From Rhipidocladum racemiflorum (lineage: Eukaryota; Streptophyta; Magnoliopsida; Poales; Poaceae), in assembly GCA_036346355.1 (NCBI GenBank), contig CM070570.1:1178001-1242000 (forward strand): a DNA stretch of 64,000 nucleotides, read 5' to 3'. The translations under genes were made by a program, and so were the position numbers. Shown here in pieces: positions 43,801 to 57,072 of the stretch; positions within the stretch are counted from its first letter, which is position 1; each line of letters starts with the position of its first letter. The notes below the pieces were generated by a model, which did not search any database, was not told the origin of the DNA, and saw only the letters and a list, made by a program, of their open reading frames with translations.

Positions 43801-45725
43801 TGAAAAACATCGACTCCACTGTGCTGGCACTAGAGTCCAACGCAGAGCACTAGCGTACTCCCTTCCGCATCATGTTTTTTTTTTTTTTTTTTTTTTTGCT
43901 CTTTTACGATGGATTATACTTGTAGTATATTATAATAGTATAAATTAGATCTAACCATTGCTTTGGTGGGGTATTATGGACTTTTGCAAATAAAAATATT
44001 ACATTTTAAAAGGGTATTAACGTAATTTTAGCGAGTCGTCGAGGTCCTCCGACGCGCGATGCACTGATGGAGGAAGGGCTTCCGGTGGGGATGAAGAAAT
44101 GGGCTTCGGGTGAGAGAAAAGATTCATTTACCGTTTTACCCATCCGCTGTATTGAAATTTTTTGCCATTCTACCCATCCTCATATTCTACTACATATGGT
44201 AGTATAACTTGATCTAATATATTTTTAACCTTTGGATTAAAGGCAATGAACGGTCCATCCATATTCATTGTTGTGCACTATAAAAGCACTCTTTTTTTAT
44301 ATCTCTGGAACACAACTTTAATTACTGAATTATATTATAATATCTTTATAAAATGTAACATTGATAAGAAAAATCAAACTACTTATAAGAAAAATTAAGA
44401 AGAAGACATTATATGAGATGGTATTAATGGCCGCGGGGGGCATGCGTGCATAGATGCATGTAGTTTCATATATGGTGCTCACGTGCGCGAATGCATGGCA
44501 GGTCCCTTCACAATTGTTGGTGGTCAAGCTAGCTAGGGCTGTCGACCGACCGACGGAACACATGCATGCAATCAAGTAGGGAAGCTAGTTTCATTCACAA
44601 GTTAGCGGCGGTGACCACCATCGAAATTATTAAGCGTTGTACAAATTAATTAACCCTCGCTGGGCTGGATTAGGGACAGAAAAGACTAGCCTTTTTTTTC
44701 GCTTAATTAATTTGCAGCATGCTCAAAATGAGCGAAAATATACAGTGCATGCATGCATGCATGCAAGGAAGATGAGGATGAGGCCGGCCGGACGGTAGGG
44801 CCGTGAGAAGAGCTTGCTAGGTCAGAGATGAGGTCGATCGATATGATGCCACTGAGGACTTGACCGGCGGCCGGCCACTTAATCCACCCGGCCTGTCACA
44901 CTGCTCTGCTCTGCTCTGCTACTCTCTCTCTCTCTCTCTCATACGAGTCATACATATGTACAGCACAACATATAACGTCAGAAGCATCAGCAACTATACT
45001 ATTAGCCACAGGAGCACTATAATGCACGTATAGCATCAGCATGCATATATATCTGCTCTGGTGTGTTGTGCGGTACGTTGAGCAGCATGCAGCTTCAGTT
45101 TGTGCTTCTTTCCAGGCTGTGCCTGACGAGACTCGAGAGTACGTAGTGCAAGCTGGTCGATCGCAGGGGAATTCTTCTATATCATATATAAGTATCTGCT
45201 GGCTGCTACCTCAGCAAATCCATGATATGCATCACGTTAACGCACGTAAGTACATGAGTATATATCTACCAGCTGTATACTACAATACGAATATATAGTA
45301 GCATATGCATCACCATCAGTCAGTCTATCATGTCATGGGGCAGAGTTTATTATGACAATCCTTCCTTGCATGTTCCCTGGCTACCTCCGATATATATCTT
45401 CCTTGCTACTTGCTAGTGGTTGGGGGTGTGTGTCACTCATCCATGCTTCTTAATCATTCAACTCCAGCCTTTTCTTTTCTTTTCTTTTCTTGGTTGTCAC
45501 ACCTTGCATCTGCTCTGCTCGAACAATCTCGACCCCATGTACAGTGACAATGTATGATATATCCCAGTTATATATAATAAACCTGCGCAGGCGTGCACGC
45601 TTTGATATATTATTATAGACTCTGTATTACTGGCACTGAATTTTGCACTGTTGTCAACAGGATAGCTCAGGGTAGTAGGGCATTCATGTCTTTTGCAGAG
45701 AACGCTCTTACGGTCACGGCACAAT
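40830..45725. other. Gene-free intergenic DNA
   Basis: No gene recognised. A degenerate MITE may span about 41,648-41,950 ('ggtcctgtttatttag' against 'cacaaacaagac'). Simple repeats: ACGT words at 42,841-42,864, a CGT triplet tract at 43,611-43,634, a 23-base T-run at 43,875-43,897, CTGCT/CT repeats at about 44,900-44,940 and a CTTTT tract at about 45,469-45,491. Many GCATGC/CTAGCT words, as elsewhere in grass intergenic DNA. Short frames here are not supported. Confidence 0.5.
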
Positions 45726-45739
45726 GTAGCCTAGAATAT
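45726..45739. repeat. LINE target-site duplication, left copy
   Basis: GTAGCCTAGAATAT; identical copy at 46,902-46,915. Confidence 0.9.
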
Positions 45740-46901
45740 TTTTTTTGAAAGGAAGGCAGGAGCTCTGCCGATCAATTAAGGAGGGAAAATGTCAGTACAA
45801 AAGGAGAGCAAGGCCGAAGGCAGACAACCCCGACAAAGCAGAACAAAACAACCCTACGGCCACAAAGGCGCCAACCACAAAACAAACTAAGAGACTACTC
45901 CGGAGTTAAATCTCTCATCGCTACCAGGAACTCAGAAGACTCTTGGATGGCCAGCTGAACTACTGTCGTCACCGTGGAGTACTTGCTATTAAAAATCCGA
46001 GCGTTGCGCTCTTTCCAAATGTTCCAACAGACATAGATTATCAATCCATCAAGTCTCCTACGACTTTCTTTGGGAGTAAGCAAATGGATTGCTTGCCACC
46101 AGGACGTGAAGCTTTGCCCTGAATGAGACTCCGCTTGCAAGAAATGTTGGAGTTGCAGCCGGCCTAGAAATAGGGACCACACCTGCTTGGCGAACGGGCA
46201 CAATAGCATGAGGTGATTGGCCGAATCCTCCCCTGAACCACAGAGGCAACACACTGGGCTGTTTGGCCAACCCTTCAGAGCTAGATTGTCGGCGATCTGC
46301 AACTTTGTTTTGGATCGAAGCCATGCGAAGAACACTGCATTTATGCAGGTTTTGCTTTCGGTCGCGAAGTTATGATCTGGGAAGGCTCCCAGGAACTGCA
46401 CCCTATAAGCTGACTTTGCTGAGTATTGACCATCCTGTGTCCACCGCCAAGTTATCTCATCAGAAGTGTCTGATTGCAGTTGGATTTCATGTAAAAGACT
46501 CCAAAGCGTCAGGAATTCCTGCAATTGTACCCCTGTGGATATCTTGGCGGCGGGATCATCCAATTGTTATTTGAAAGACTGTGTTTTACCGAGACATTTC
46601 TCCTGCGAACGAGGCTGAAACAATGCGGTGCAATATTACACGGGGCCAACCCATGTAGCCACTTTGACGTCCAGAACCTGGCCACTTCTCCATTCCCCAG
46701 CTGTATGGAAGTGCTTGCCTCAAAGAGAGCCAAATCTGAATCTGAACAAGGGATAGACATGTCTTTCCACAACCTGTTTGAGTCCTTCCAGGCAAACCAG
46801 AGCCACCTCACTCTCAGCGCCCTGCCAAAGGCCTCCAGGTGCTTGACCCCCAAGCCACCTAGGGCTTTAGGCCTGCAAATTTTCTTCCAACTTACCAGAC
46901 A
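45740..46901 (-). mobile_element. 5'-truncated L1-type LINE insertion
   Basis: 1,162 bp on the - strand. The T-run at 45,740-45,746 is the short poly(A) tail, the element lies between exact 14-bp duplications, and only the C-terminal end of ORF2 is present: the classical outcome of incomplete target-primed reverse transcription. Confidence 0.9.
45895..46895 (-). pseudogene. LINE ORF2 C-terminal fragment with zf-RVT domain, frameshifted
   Basis: The upstream part (to about 46,540) reads KKICRPKALGGLGV...LEAFGRALRVRWLW, typical of the region after the L1 reverse transcriptase; the downstream part carries the reverse-transcriptase zinc-binding domain (FFAWLRSKTKLQIADNLALKG, then CCLCGSGEDSANHLMLLCPFAKQVW) and ends LDGLIIYVCWNIWKERNARIF... 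with a stop at 45,895. The two parts are in different frames, joined near 46,545-46,560, so one base was gained or lost. No endonuclease or reverse transcriptase core. Not functional. Confidence 0.85.
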
Positions 46902-46915
46902 GTAGCCTAGAATAT

Positions 46916-48875
46916 CGCCTCTACCTTTTTGCCTCTAAATTAATACAATCTTCACCCAAAACTTCAACAACAGTTTCACTAACTGTGTTTCCACAAATAA
47001 ATGAGGTAATCTATGCCCATGTCAAAAACGCATAAGATGCCACAATTCTCTTAATTTATTCATCTATCAGTCACCATTATCCATTATCCAGAAATCATCA
47101 TATAACCATCATCATTAAGGCAACATAACTAACAAGAATATTCATATGAGAAACAAGATAAATATATCATATTCATAAAACAGCAACGCAAATAAACCAT
47201 TTACCGTTCTACCATGCACTTGCATTTTTAACCACATGGAGTGAATTGATGTGAAGTTGACACCAACTAAGTTACTCCTCCCAGTACAGTAAATATCCAA
47301 CCTCAACAAGGTGCCACAAAAATACATAAACATGAAGCAAAACATTATCGCTCCTACACACAACTCTGACCTAAATAACCCCCCTCCATTGGACAATCCC
47401 CCTCCGTTGTCCCAGTGATCGAATGACAATAAATTCTGGATCAGGAATCTAAACATATCAAACCATAGGAGTTTTGGAAACTACACAAAATTTTCCACAT
47501 TGTCTTAGGTGTCTAAGAACCCTGATCAATCCATATAGGCCCTCATTTTTTAACCCTGAAGATTGTTCTGTTGCATTACTAGGCAGCATGCCTAACAATT
47601 ATATATGTATATTTTTATACTATAACAAAAGTGGCAAACCATACCACTTCTGGAAACTATAGACAATTACCTAACTTTTCTAGTTAAGAACACTATTTAA
47701 TTTGGCAATATATTAAGTTTAAATAGCACATTAACACAACTGCGACCAACAACGGCAAATTTCTGGGCAGTAGCCTTCCCGATGCTATACCTTTTAAAAT
47801 GCTAACCAGATCTAATGTTCTTGAACTCTATGAAAACCTTAAGCAATTATATACATCACCCATAATATGAAAAATCTATGAAAAAAGACGTAAATATTCG
47901 AAAATAGAACCATGAATTCGGACTGCGCACCTTGACAAACCCAAGAACCAAAACTTGACCCCTAAAGTTGCACGTACCTACGCTATCATGGACATAATAA
48001 TTGATCTACAACGTCACCACAATAGGGAACATCACCCTAGGGTTTTACCAATGAACCAAAGGTTTTTTGGAACCATCGTATGACGCTGCAGTTCCTTCCA
48101 CCGGTGGCAACACTCCTCTCTTCCCTAATGCGAGTTGAAAGGAGCGATAGCGGCGGTGGCAATGAGAAGGCAGCCGCACAAGGAGAGGACAAAGGTGGCT
48201 ATGGTCTCTCTCTCTCTGCACGGCCCAAGGCAAGCTCGTGCATTGTGTGCACGCTGAGTCCCACTCGGCATCGCCTGGTCCAAGTTTTTTTTTTACTTTC
48301 TCTTTAATTCACTTTTAGTTCCTTCTAAGTAAAGAAAATAGGGTATTACATTATATCAAGGTACTGGCTACGTAGGGGAATAAAAACACTCAAACATGCA
48401 TAGTTGCATGCGAACTAGCTAGCTACTAATTTTTTACAGTCTAAAAGCCGATCAACTAATTTATTCAGGATAATCTGCCTGCTGGTTCTTGGTTTAGTTA
48501 ATTGCAATTTATTGCCAGGATCCGTAATAAGGGTAACTTGACTGGCACTAGACTAGTTATCACCAGTATATACGAGACTGGCTTGCATCTCCTCAACTGG
48601 CCACTGAGCAGTACTGTCTGATTCAGGAACGGTTCAGTTATTATCTACAATTCTGCATAACGAAGGGGTCAATTAGGTTAGGTAGCTCAAATATTAATTT
48701 TGAGACAGTTCTTGCGACGAATCATTAGCACATATATATCTTGCTATACACTATAATATATAAATGAATGACCTTTTTCCTCATAATTAAGTAATAAACA
48801 TATTATTATCACATCCTAGCAAAATAAAGGTACACATAACTAGCTCAGGTAGCCAGCTATATATGGGTTAATTTA
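46916..48875. other. Gene-free intergenic DNA
   Basis: AT-rich, no supported coding sequence. 47,900-48,290 (with 'gaattcggactgcgcaccttgac', 'cctagggttttacc') looks like the flank of an old retroelement but no LTR ends were identified. A T-run at about 48,285-48,293. Confidence 0.4.
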
Positions 48876-49916
48876 GGGTGTGTTTGGTTGCTTGTACCAA
48901 GTGGTACATGTATGAGATAGTTCAAAAAAAATTATCAATGTGTTTGGTTGCTTGAATGGAATCATCTCATCCTAGACTAAGCGATACAAATTTAAGGAAT
49001 ATTCTTTATAGATGTTGAACCATTTCATTCACCCAAAATAATGAAACCGAATGACTACATTGAATATTCTTAATTTATAGATGCAGTTGGATACAAGTAC
49101 CATTCGGCCAAGACTTATTCAAATTTTGGTGTGCTCCAGGATGGGCTGATCACCGGCATCCCAATGACTTCATTGAATATCACTTGGTATTTCCGACTGA
49201 TGGAGCTTTATCAAGTTCTTCACAATTTCCTTGCCTGCAACTAAGCACTCAGCATCAAAGGAGGACCAGTCGGGAAGCTGTGCCAAAAGACTGGGAGCAC
49301 TCAGCACGAAGCAGGACCCGGCTGGCGGAAACCTGAGAGATGGCAACTCAATTGTAAAGCACTCAGGGGATACTGTGGAGTATATATACCCTGGGTATTC
49401 ACGCGACAGGCCGCAAAAACCCACCAAGAGGGGGCGTCCCAGAACGGCTGTAAGAGATCGAGTGTCACTCGGACTCTCACCATCATGCCCTGCAAGAAAG
49501 GATAAAAAGATGGTAACTAACTATTGTTAGGAAGGGTATGATTGTATTCTGGAGATAGAATCTCCAACGTGTAACCGATTAGGAATCCACCCTGTAACCG
49601 AATTGGATCCCTCAGCCCTCTACTGGTATAAAGGGGGGGGAGGGGCGTAGCCACAAAATGTGACAAATAATACGTGAGATACATATTTCTCATAATCCCA
49701 AGACACAGGATTAGGGTATTACCTCCACCGTTGAGGGCATTAACCTGTCTAATCCCTTGTCTTGTGTTACCATTGAGTTTGGATCCAGCGCATAACCCCA
49801 TATAGATTATTGCCGACAACAAACGTGGACACATTCTATTCACCCAAAATAATGAAACCGAATGGTACAAAACCATCCCATACTATTTAACCTCATCCCA
49901 TCAACCAAACACACTG
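48876..49916. mobile_element. Tourist-like (PIF/Harbinger) element with nested insertion
   Basis: GGGTGTGTTTGGTTG at the left and CAACCAAACACACTG at the right are inverted (two terminal mismatches), flanked by TTA (48,873-48,875 and 49,917-49,919). Inside, TTCACCCAAAATAATGAAAC plus 'cgaatg' occurs at about 49,030 and again at about 49,838 in direct orientation, bracketing foreign DNA. Confidence 0.6.
49525..49821 (+). mobile_element. Probable LTR of a gypsy-type retrotransposon (solo/partial)
   Basis: TGTTAGGAAGGGTATGATTG ... 'gtaaccgattaggaatcc' ... 'tataaaggggggg' ... 'aggattagggtattacctcc' ... TTGCCGACAACA: TG...CA ends, TATA region, and the 'gggtattacctcc' phrase common to grass Tat/Athila-type LTRs. 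Preceded by ~400 bp that may be internal sequence; no second LTR and no clear target duplication. Confidence 0.45.
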
Positions 49917-49919
49917 TTA

Positions 49920-52900
49920 GTACTAGGTTGCATTTGCTCGTAAACCTCACATTTTGGTCATGTGTGTAGTGGAAGGCTGGCAGTAATCTTTGAGGTAGAC
50001 GCAGTGTCCTATTGCACGTTCGCGTAGAGGGTCCTATTGTACGTTAGCATGGATTTTGTTTTTTGGTTGTTCTTCTGTGTTTTTCCAGACATTTTGCATT
50101 CCTAATCCTACCATAGTAGGGTGGTGTTGACCTGTGACTAGCTAGAGCTATAGGCAAATAACCACGTACGTCGGTGATCTAATTCCTGGCGTCCTGGGCA
50201 ATATCATCAGCAACAAAAGAAATCATCGTTTTTGTTTCTCAGCATTGATACAATTACTTGTTAGCTTTCTCTAGCTATGGTAAGATCGATAACTATTTTT
50301 TTTTTTATTTGCAGGTGCTTCTATTTAACAATGAACGGCCTTAACAGCTAAGACACGACATGATGATTATCGTAAAGGCGATGTTGACGCTAGCTGATAA
50401 TTTTAAAAATGTATTGAAAAGAGCATCCGGCCACTGATTGCTAACTTGTTGATGCAGTACTAGCAGCCCCGTATATATGTACTTGTTGTTAACATGCATG
50501 TATTTAATTAGAGATAAGACTTAGGGTTTGGTGTATATAAATAGGAGAAGGAATCTCCTGTTTTTAATTTGCCGTACAAAACAGAGGAAAAGGAACACCG
50601 GCAGTGAAGCGAGCAAAGGAATTTGTGATGCTACAGCACTACGCTACAGAGTTTTCTGCTACTACAGTAATCACAAAATTACTACAGTATTTGGTGATGC
50701 AGTATCACGGAATTGCTACAGTGATTTCTATTTTCGTTCTTGGTTTGCATGCCTATTTTGGTTTATAGATTAATTCATTATTTCATCATGATAATTTTGA
50801 TTTGATCCATTCAAAACCTTTCTAGGATATCAAGTGATTGATCTAAAAGGTTTGATTGGTTAATTCCTCGTAGATCCTGATTAATCTCGTAATTAGGTTT
50901 TGATCAATTAATTTTCATCATTAGTTAGTACAGTCAACTTGGAAAAGTTATAACTTCAGATCCGTAGATCCGATTGAGCTGATTCTTATTGAGTTAGTTT
51001 CGAAATTGAATCTAATTTTTACAGTACAAATTTAACACTAATCCAACGGTGAGATATTCAGGAATTACTGTTTTTGTGAACGTATATCAATCTATTTTCG
51101 TAGAACCACTAAAAAAATTAATTTTAGCTTCTACACAATCATTCACCTGTTGTGATTGCTATATAAGTATATATCGATCCTACGTGCTCTAACGATCATT
51201 ATAATAGAATTAGCCGACATGGCTCCTATAGAAGGCTAGGGCCTCAAACTCTTAATTAATTATAAGCATAACATGCAGCATCACACAGTGTGGTATTGTC
51301 TAATTAATCCTCCAATTTAATTTCCTATTGCTTTTCATTAGTTAGGCAATATGAAGATTTGATTGATGTGATCTTCGCCCCCTTAATAAAATGATGTGAT
51401 GTCCTTTTAGTGGAAGAGATCATGTTTCAGTTGGAAATGATCCCTACTCCATACAGGCAGGTTGCTTCCCAACAAAAGATAATAATGATTCAAGATCATC
51501 CGGCCATCTGCTGGACATGGACTAGATAATGTTAATTTTTTATACGAGGTGCCATGCATAATTCAGATTTCTCCTGTCATTTACATCACCATAATTGCAT
51601 TTCATGTAATCAAAAGAAAAAAAAGAGGAAAGAAACACAAATAGTACACCAAAATTAAGCATGCAGCAGAAGGATCAGGTGAGATCAGATTGTTAAGATA
51701 CGGAAAACCAGGCAGAGGCATTAATTGAGATATTCTTTTTTGCCACCGCTTCTATGTGTTCGCTTCTCGATACAAGTTGCATAAATTTTAAAGTAAACTA
51801 ATCACTATCTAACTTTTATTTATACTTTAATATTTGTACAACATTTTTTTTTAAAATGTATAGAAACACTTTTTTTTTCCCGTACTACAAGAGTGGGAGT
51901 GAGACTACTCCTCAGTCCTCACTTCAATGGAGTTCTCCTACTTGCATCGTCCTTTTGCTGCCATTGGAGTAATGGTGAACTGAATGGCCTTCCATGTATA
52001 TCTTGCAGTTGCATTCAGTGGACTTGGGGTTTCTTAATTAGGTTTTGGTTTCTTTCTGTTTGGACTCAGTTGACATGCAAATCTTGGCCAGAACCTTAAG
52101 ATATGGAGCAGCGCAAGTTTAAATGTACTGCCTTGAAATTATTTATGTAACAACCACCATGCGGCCGTTCAATTCTGATCTGTAAGCTTTATACATAGGA
52201 TGGTCGCCTTCTTTGCTAAAATAAAAAACAGAAAATTTTGATATATGACACTAGGAAAAAAAAAGTCTGCATGCATATATACCATATACGGGGCATGTCA
52301 ATGCAAAATAGCTCATGTTATATGTGACTCCGAAACATATTTGCAATGGTATATCTCGAAATCTAGACTTGAGTTTTGACTACTGATCTAGTAAATACTC
52401 TATGCGGGGAAGCAGCACGCCTTATGCGGCACATGCTAGAACTATGTGAAAAAGGTACTTCTCCTTACTAGATCCTAGTTATCTGCATCACCAAACAAGA
52501 TAAGCAAGCCTAATCCAATAATGTCCCAAGAGGCCAACAAATTTGATGTGATATTGTCCAGCCAGATCCATTAAACTATTAAAGAGCAAGGAAAGGAGAG
52601 AGAGAAAAAAAGAAGAGAAGAGAATATGTGGGTCCTGTTTGAAGGGTCAGCATGAGAAAAGGCTCGTCTTTACTCAACAATTTGGAGACTCAAATTAGAC
52701 AGTCACTAGCCCTCTCAGTCTGTTTGCTGTCTCTTGACTCGAGTGTGCATGCAATTTACAGACAGAAAAAAAATGTTTCGGAATTACGTTGCTGTTTCTT
52801 TCTTCACCTTTCTCCCTGGCACATGAGTGAGGGCCTGATTCCTGTGGTCTCCAACTCTATTCGGTGACTTTGATTGACTGGACATTGTCTCCTCTGTAGA

Positions 52901-55900
52901 AAGTACTTTTCCAAGAAAAAACTAAATCGACACTTAGACTCAAAAATGCCAACTTAGTTCAGAAAACGAAGGCCTCCAGGCTCCAGCTGTTGTTGTTCAC
53001 GCCCATGTATTTTACCAGGTTTTGTGGATGCTAAAGTTTAGGGTTCTTATGACTATATATACTTGACAGATCGAGGTGAACCAACAGATGAAATGTTGGT
53101 GGATATATATGAGACTAACCGTGGGGGTTGGGGGTTAGAATGAATTGAATTGTATGAACCTTGACCTTGGGATAGAAGTCGGGAGTGAAATTTGGGATAC
53201 ATGCATGGTAAGATATTCATTGGGTCATAGCTTTCATCTGACTCAACTTTCATTAATTTTGTTCTTTGACTAGTCTTTGATCCTTCTCTAAAGATGAGAG
53301 TAAACTCACGTTTTGATCTGAGTTAATTAAACCGTGCAACTCCATTGCTCCTAAAACCTAGCGAAAAGCCCCTTGCCAACACTTGCAGCTAGGGATGACA
53401 CATGGTAGGTACTACAAACCCGTTCCTTTTGTCATATCACTAAAAAGTAAAAAGTAAAAAGTGGCAACTTGAAACTTTATATGAGAATGTTCATCAAATT
53501 CTTGATTTCTCTCCGGGAATTTTGCTCCAAAATGTTCAGGACAAATCTAGCTAGCTTCTTTCAGTACTACGAGCAATACAATCACATGGAATTTCATGTT
53601 TGCTAGCCTTGGGATTTAATCCTAGGATGTCACTTCACTACACGGTTAATTTCATACAAGAGCAAATTCAAAAAAGGGCATGATTATTTTCTCCCAGTGT
53701 AAAATCAACAGCCCAGCCGACTCAAATCTTACTGAAATTCGAGGTGTATCAGATGATGATGATAACTGTGGATGAGAATATTCTTGAGCTGGTGGGCTAC
53801 AGGTTGTAAGGAGAAATGAGCATGTTTTCGGATGGAGGTTGAAACAGTACAGCGCACTTAGAGGTAACTAGTATTTTTATTATCAGTTTTTTTGTCGTTG
53901 TTGGTAGGGTACAAAGTATAGTAGTACCTGGTACTAATGTACCATGAGTGATGAATGAGAAAAGCTCAACTGTGGATCAGTAGTATTTGGGCGTCGGGAC
54001 ACCCGGCCGGCCCCCACCCCTGTGACTGACTGTCACTCATGCCTTTGATTTTCCATCCTTGCCCTCCGATTTAAAACTTGGAATCAAGCCCAATCATTGG
54101 TGCCATAAATTGCTGCAAAACAAGGTGAAATTTGGGAACTCAATTGGTTTAAATTTATTAGGATCAAACTTTAGAAACAGCACAAATTCTAGCACATCGA
54201 GGAAAAGGAAGGAGCGGAGGAGTATCCTGCATGCATCACCTCTCCTGTCAGTCAACTGGAAAGATTAATATTGCCCTCAAACGTCTAGACGTGTACTAGT
54301 AGACATGCATGTTACACGTATTTGCCCGTGATCCAAGTTCGCAACTCGATTTGTCATGTCGCCATGCCACCGTATACACACGACGTCAAAAGAAACGCAG
54401 CAACGCCTCAAAATGGGTAAGATGAAAATTAATGGCCAAATTGTAGGTGGATATATGCTTGGTCAGTTGTAGGTCATGGCATGTGACCCAATAACTGTTC
54501 TAGATGGACCATATGGGATTTATTTCAGCCATTTATGGTTTGGCACGCACCCCCAGCACATCAATTTTTGCAATGTACTTCCATGGAGTATGTTTCTTTA
54601 ATCTGAAGCTCATCTGTTTTTGGGCACATGATAAAGAGCTGTCCACACAATTTTAAAGAGCTTGATTGCCTGTCTTGTGCAACCACTGTTTGGATCAGTT
54701 GCATGGAAATCTTGTCTACCCAAGGTCCAAGCAGGAAACTGGGCTTTAGATGTTCCTTTTTTTTCTTTACTTCCAACTTTTTTTTTTGAAAAAAATGTTT
54801 CCTATAGTTATTAGACTTGGATTAATTTGAGTGTAGGTGGTAATCCTTTTGTTTGTGCGCATGTTTTTTTTTCAAGAAAATGTTAATTGGAACTTAGATT
54901 TCTTTTATTAGAAATGGGATTTAGGAATGTGATTTTTTTTAAACAACGCATGCGAGTACCGGTCAATGTTTCGAATTACTGTCTATGAAATGGATACGAT
55001 AAAAACTTCCATAGAGTGAGAAAATGTAAAATCATTTTCATGTTGGGGCTGGTTTACTATATATAGACAAATCTTGTGACCTTTAGGCCCCTTTTGGAAG
55101 GTGAGAACTTTTATGACGAAGGAAGCGTTGGTTATTAGGGTATATATAACAAGATTTATCTCAATTTAGATCATGTTTGGTAGAGCTCCAGCTCCACTAG
55201 ATCTGTGAATTTAGTGGAGCTGGATATTTCTACCTCCACCAGATTTATCTATAGTAATTTATGATGAAGAAAGCATTGGTTATTATGGTATGTACAATAA
55301 GATCACATGTACTTAGTTTTAGTCTGTACATACCAGCTTTGTCCCATATAGAAGAGTGTGAAAATTCTCTCATACAAGAGCCAGCATGGCACGGAAAACA
55401 AGATAGAGTAGCTATGTACAAGAGGGAAGATATTGTTACTGCATAGTATTATCTAGAGACATCCTTTAGATATAGTTATTGTACAAGCTGATTTTATTGT
55501 TTACTCTAGATAATATGAATGAGAGATAGAGTAAGTAATGAGCTTTGTTACTGTACTTGATCTTAGGGTTTGTTTAGGATGTAGGAATGAAAATTCACAG
55601 GAATCCTAAAACAATAGGAAAGACATATGTGGCAAATTATGGGAATAGAAAACATGAGGAAAACGCAGGAAACTGTGTTCGGATCGAAGGAAGGAAAAAC
55701 ATATGAAATCAGAAATTGAAGACTTCAAAGTAATAAAAAAAACCTCTCTTAATACAATTTGGTTGCTTCGGAAGCGTAAGGGTAAAATACCGATCGGTGA
55801 GGGAGGTGCGCAGTGCACAGTAATTTATCTAGATTTTACTTGCTTCACCGTTATCTCTTCCCATTTCCCCATGTTGTACCAAGGACTGGCCTTCTCATAC

Positions 55901-56009
55901 ATTATCTCACTACTCTGCAGATGAAGATGGTGCCCCATGCGACCGTGGCAGTGAGCGTGGTCAGCGGCGGCTGCGGAAGCGGAGGCGCTCGGGTGGAGCA
56001 GGTTAAAAA
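49920..56009. other. Gene-free intergenic DNA
   Basis: No gene recognised. 50,440-50,900 has a TATAAATAGGAG box followed by repeated 'ctacagtatt/ctacagtga' text and may be an old copia-type LTR. 55,570-55,700 ('gggtttgtttaggatgtagg', 'caggaatcctaaaacaatagg') looks like one end of a Tourist-like MITE with a loosely matching end near 57,015. Otherwise nothing. Confidence 0.4.
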
Positions 56010-56300
56010 AAAAAAATCGATTTTGTTGTATCAACGTGATCCAGTTTTTTAAACCGTTTGGTTAACCGGTTAAATTTAAAAATAATTCAAAAACTAGAAA
56101 AATTTATGCGGCCTAAATCAGTCGAAAATCGCTCAAAAAATCATCCGCCCAAAAAGTTTAAGTAGTCCGTCGATTTTCCATGAAAATCGTCGATTTTTTT
56201 CTATTCTTTTTAAATTTTTTATTTTTGCGACTATACGATTTTTTGCTTGATTTAATTTTCCAAAATCGATTTTTCGTGCCATTTTTGAGGAAACGATGAG
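56010..56300. repeat. Dispersed repeat rich in AAAATCGA/CGATTTT
   Basis: Words such as AAAATCGATTTTG, GGTTAACCGGTTAAA, CGTCGATTTTCCATGAAAAT and AAAATCGATTTTTCGTG; same type as 1-345 and 37,290-37,610. Non-coding. Confidence 0.5.
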
Positions 56301-57072
56301 TGAAACCCTAGGCAGGAGATGGGGATCTGCGGGGCTACGCCGTTGGTCATCCTTGTCGGTGGGGAGGAGAAGTGACAAAAGACCGTGAAGCGCTAGCTTT
56401 TCTAGCTTCTTAACCGATTTATTTTTGCAAATCTAATGCTTATATGCATAAATTTATAAAAATAGTTTCTTCTCTGATCGTAGAAGCAGCGACATCGTGC
56501 CTGTGTATTATCGTAGGAGGCCAGTGCCATGGCAAGTCAGCGACCGCGGTAGGGAATCTGCCGCTCCAGGGCACCACAAGGTGCCCCACCACACTGCTCT
56601 ATCGCCCTCCTGTTGTATCCGTGTTGCTCAGTACCTGATTGTCGAGCTGAGCAGGCTTGCCCACCAAGTGCTGCCGTGGTCCCAATCTTTTGCCGCGGTA
56701 CACGAACATGATAGGTGAGACGTTTTTGCAGTCGGGAAGAAAACTATTTTTATAATTAAGTATGTATGAAACTAGATTTTTTTAAAAAGAAATTTTTGCA
56801 ACCAGGCTAAATTATGTAGAGGCTTCAAGGACCGCAAGCTTCATGGGAAACTCTTTCCTTGGATATGAGCTATTTTTCATTTTGACAGCCCGTGAAAGAA
56901 CAGGAATTCCTACCTTCCCTTTGGAATTTTTGTCTGTGCTTCCTTTGTTCCAAACGCTGCAAGATGACCGAGGAATGCCAATCCCTTGAAATTTATTTGA
57001 AATACCTCCAATCCAAACGTCGCCGTCCTTTCTTCAACATTTTATGGAAATCCTTCGAATATTAAGGCCTAG
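56301..57072. other. Gene-free intergenic DNA
   Basis: Short frames at 56,444-56,718 have no recognisable content. Nothing firm. Confidence 0.4.

Noticed and set aside
43550..43830. Arg-, Pro- or Thr-repeat frames
   Set aside because: Created by the CGT triplet tract and flanking GC-rich DNA.
49170..49530. Two overlapping ~90-residue frames on opposite strands
   Set aside because: Lie in retroelement-derived DNA; no domain recognised, no gene structure.
55567..57060. One large Tourist-like element
   Set aside because: Left end is plausible but the right-end match is too weak and the interior contains the CGATTTT repeat; boundaries could not be supported.
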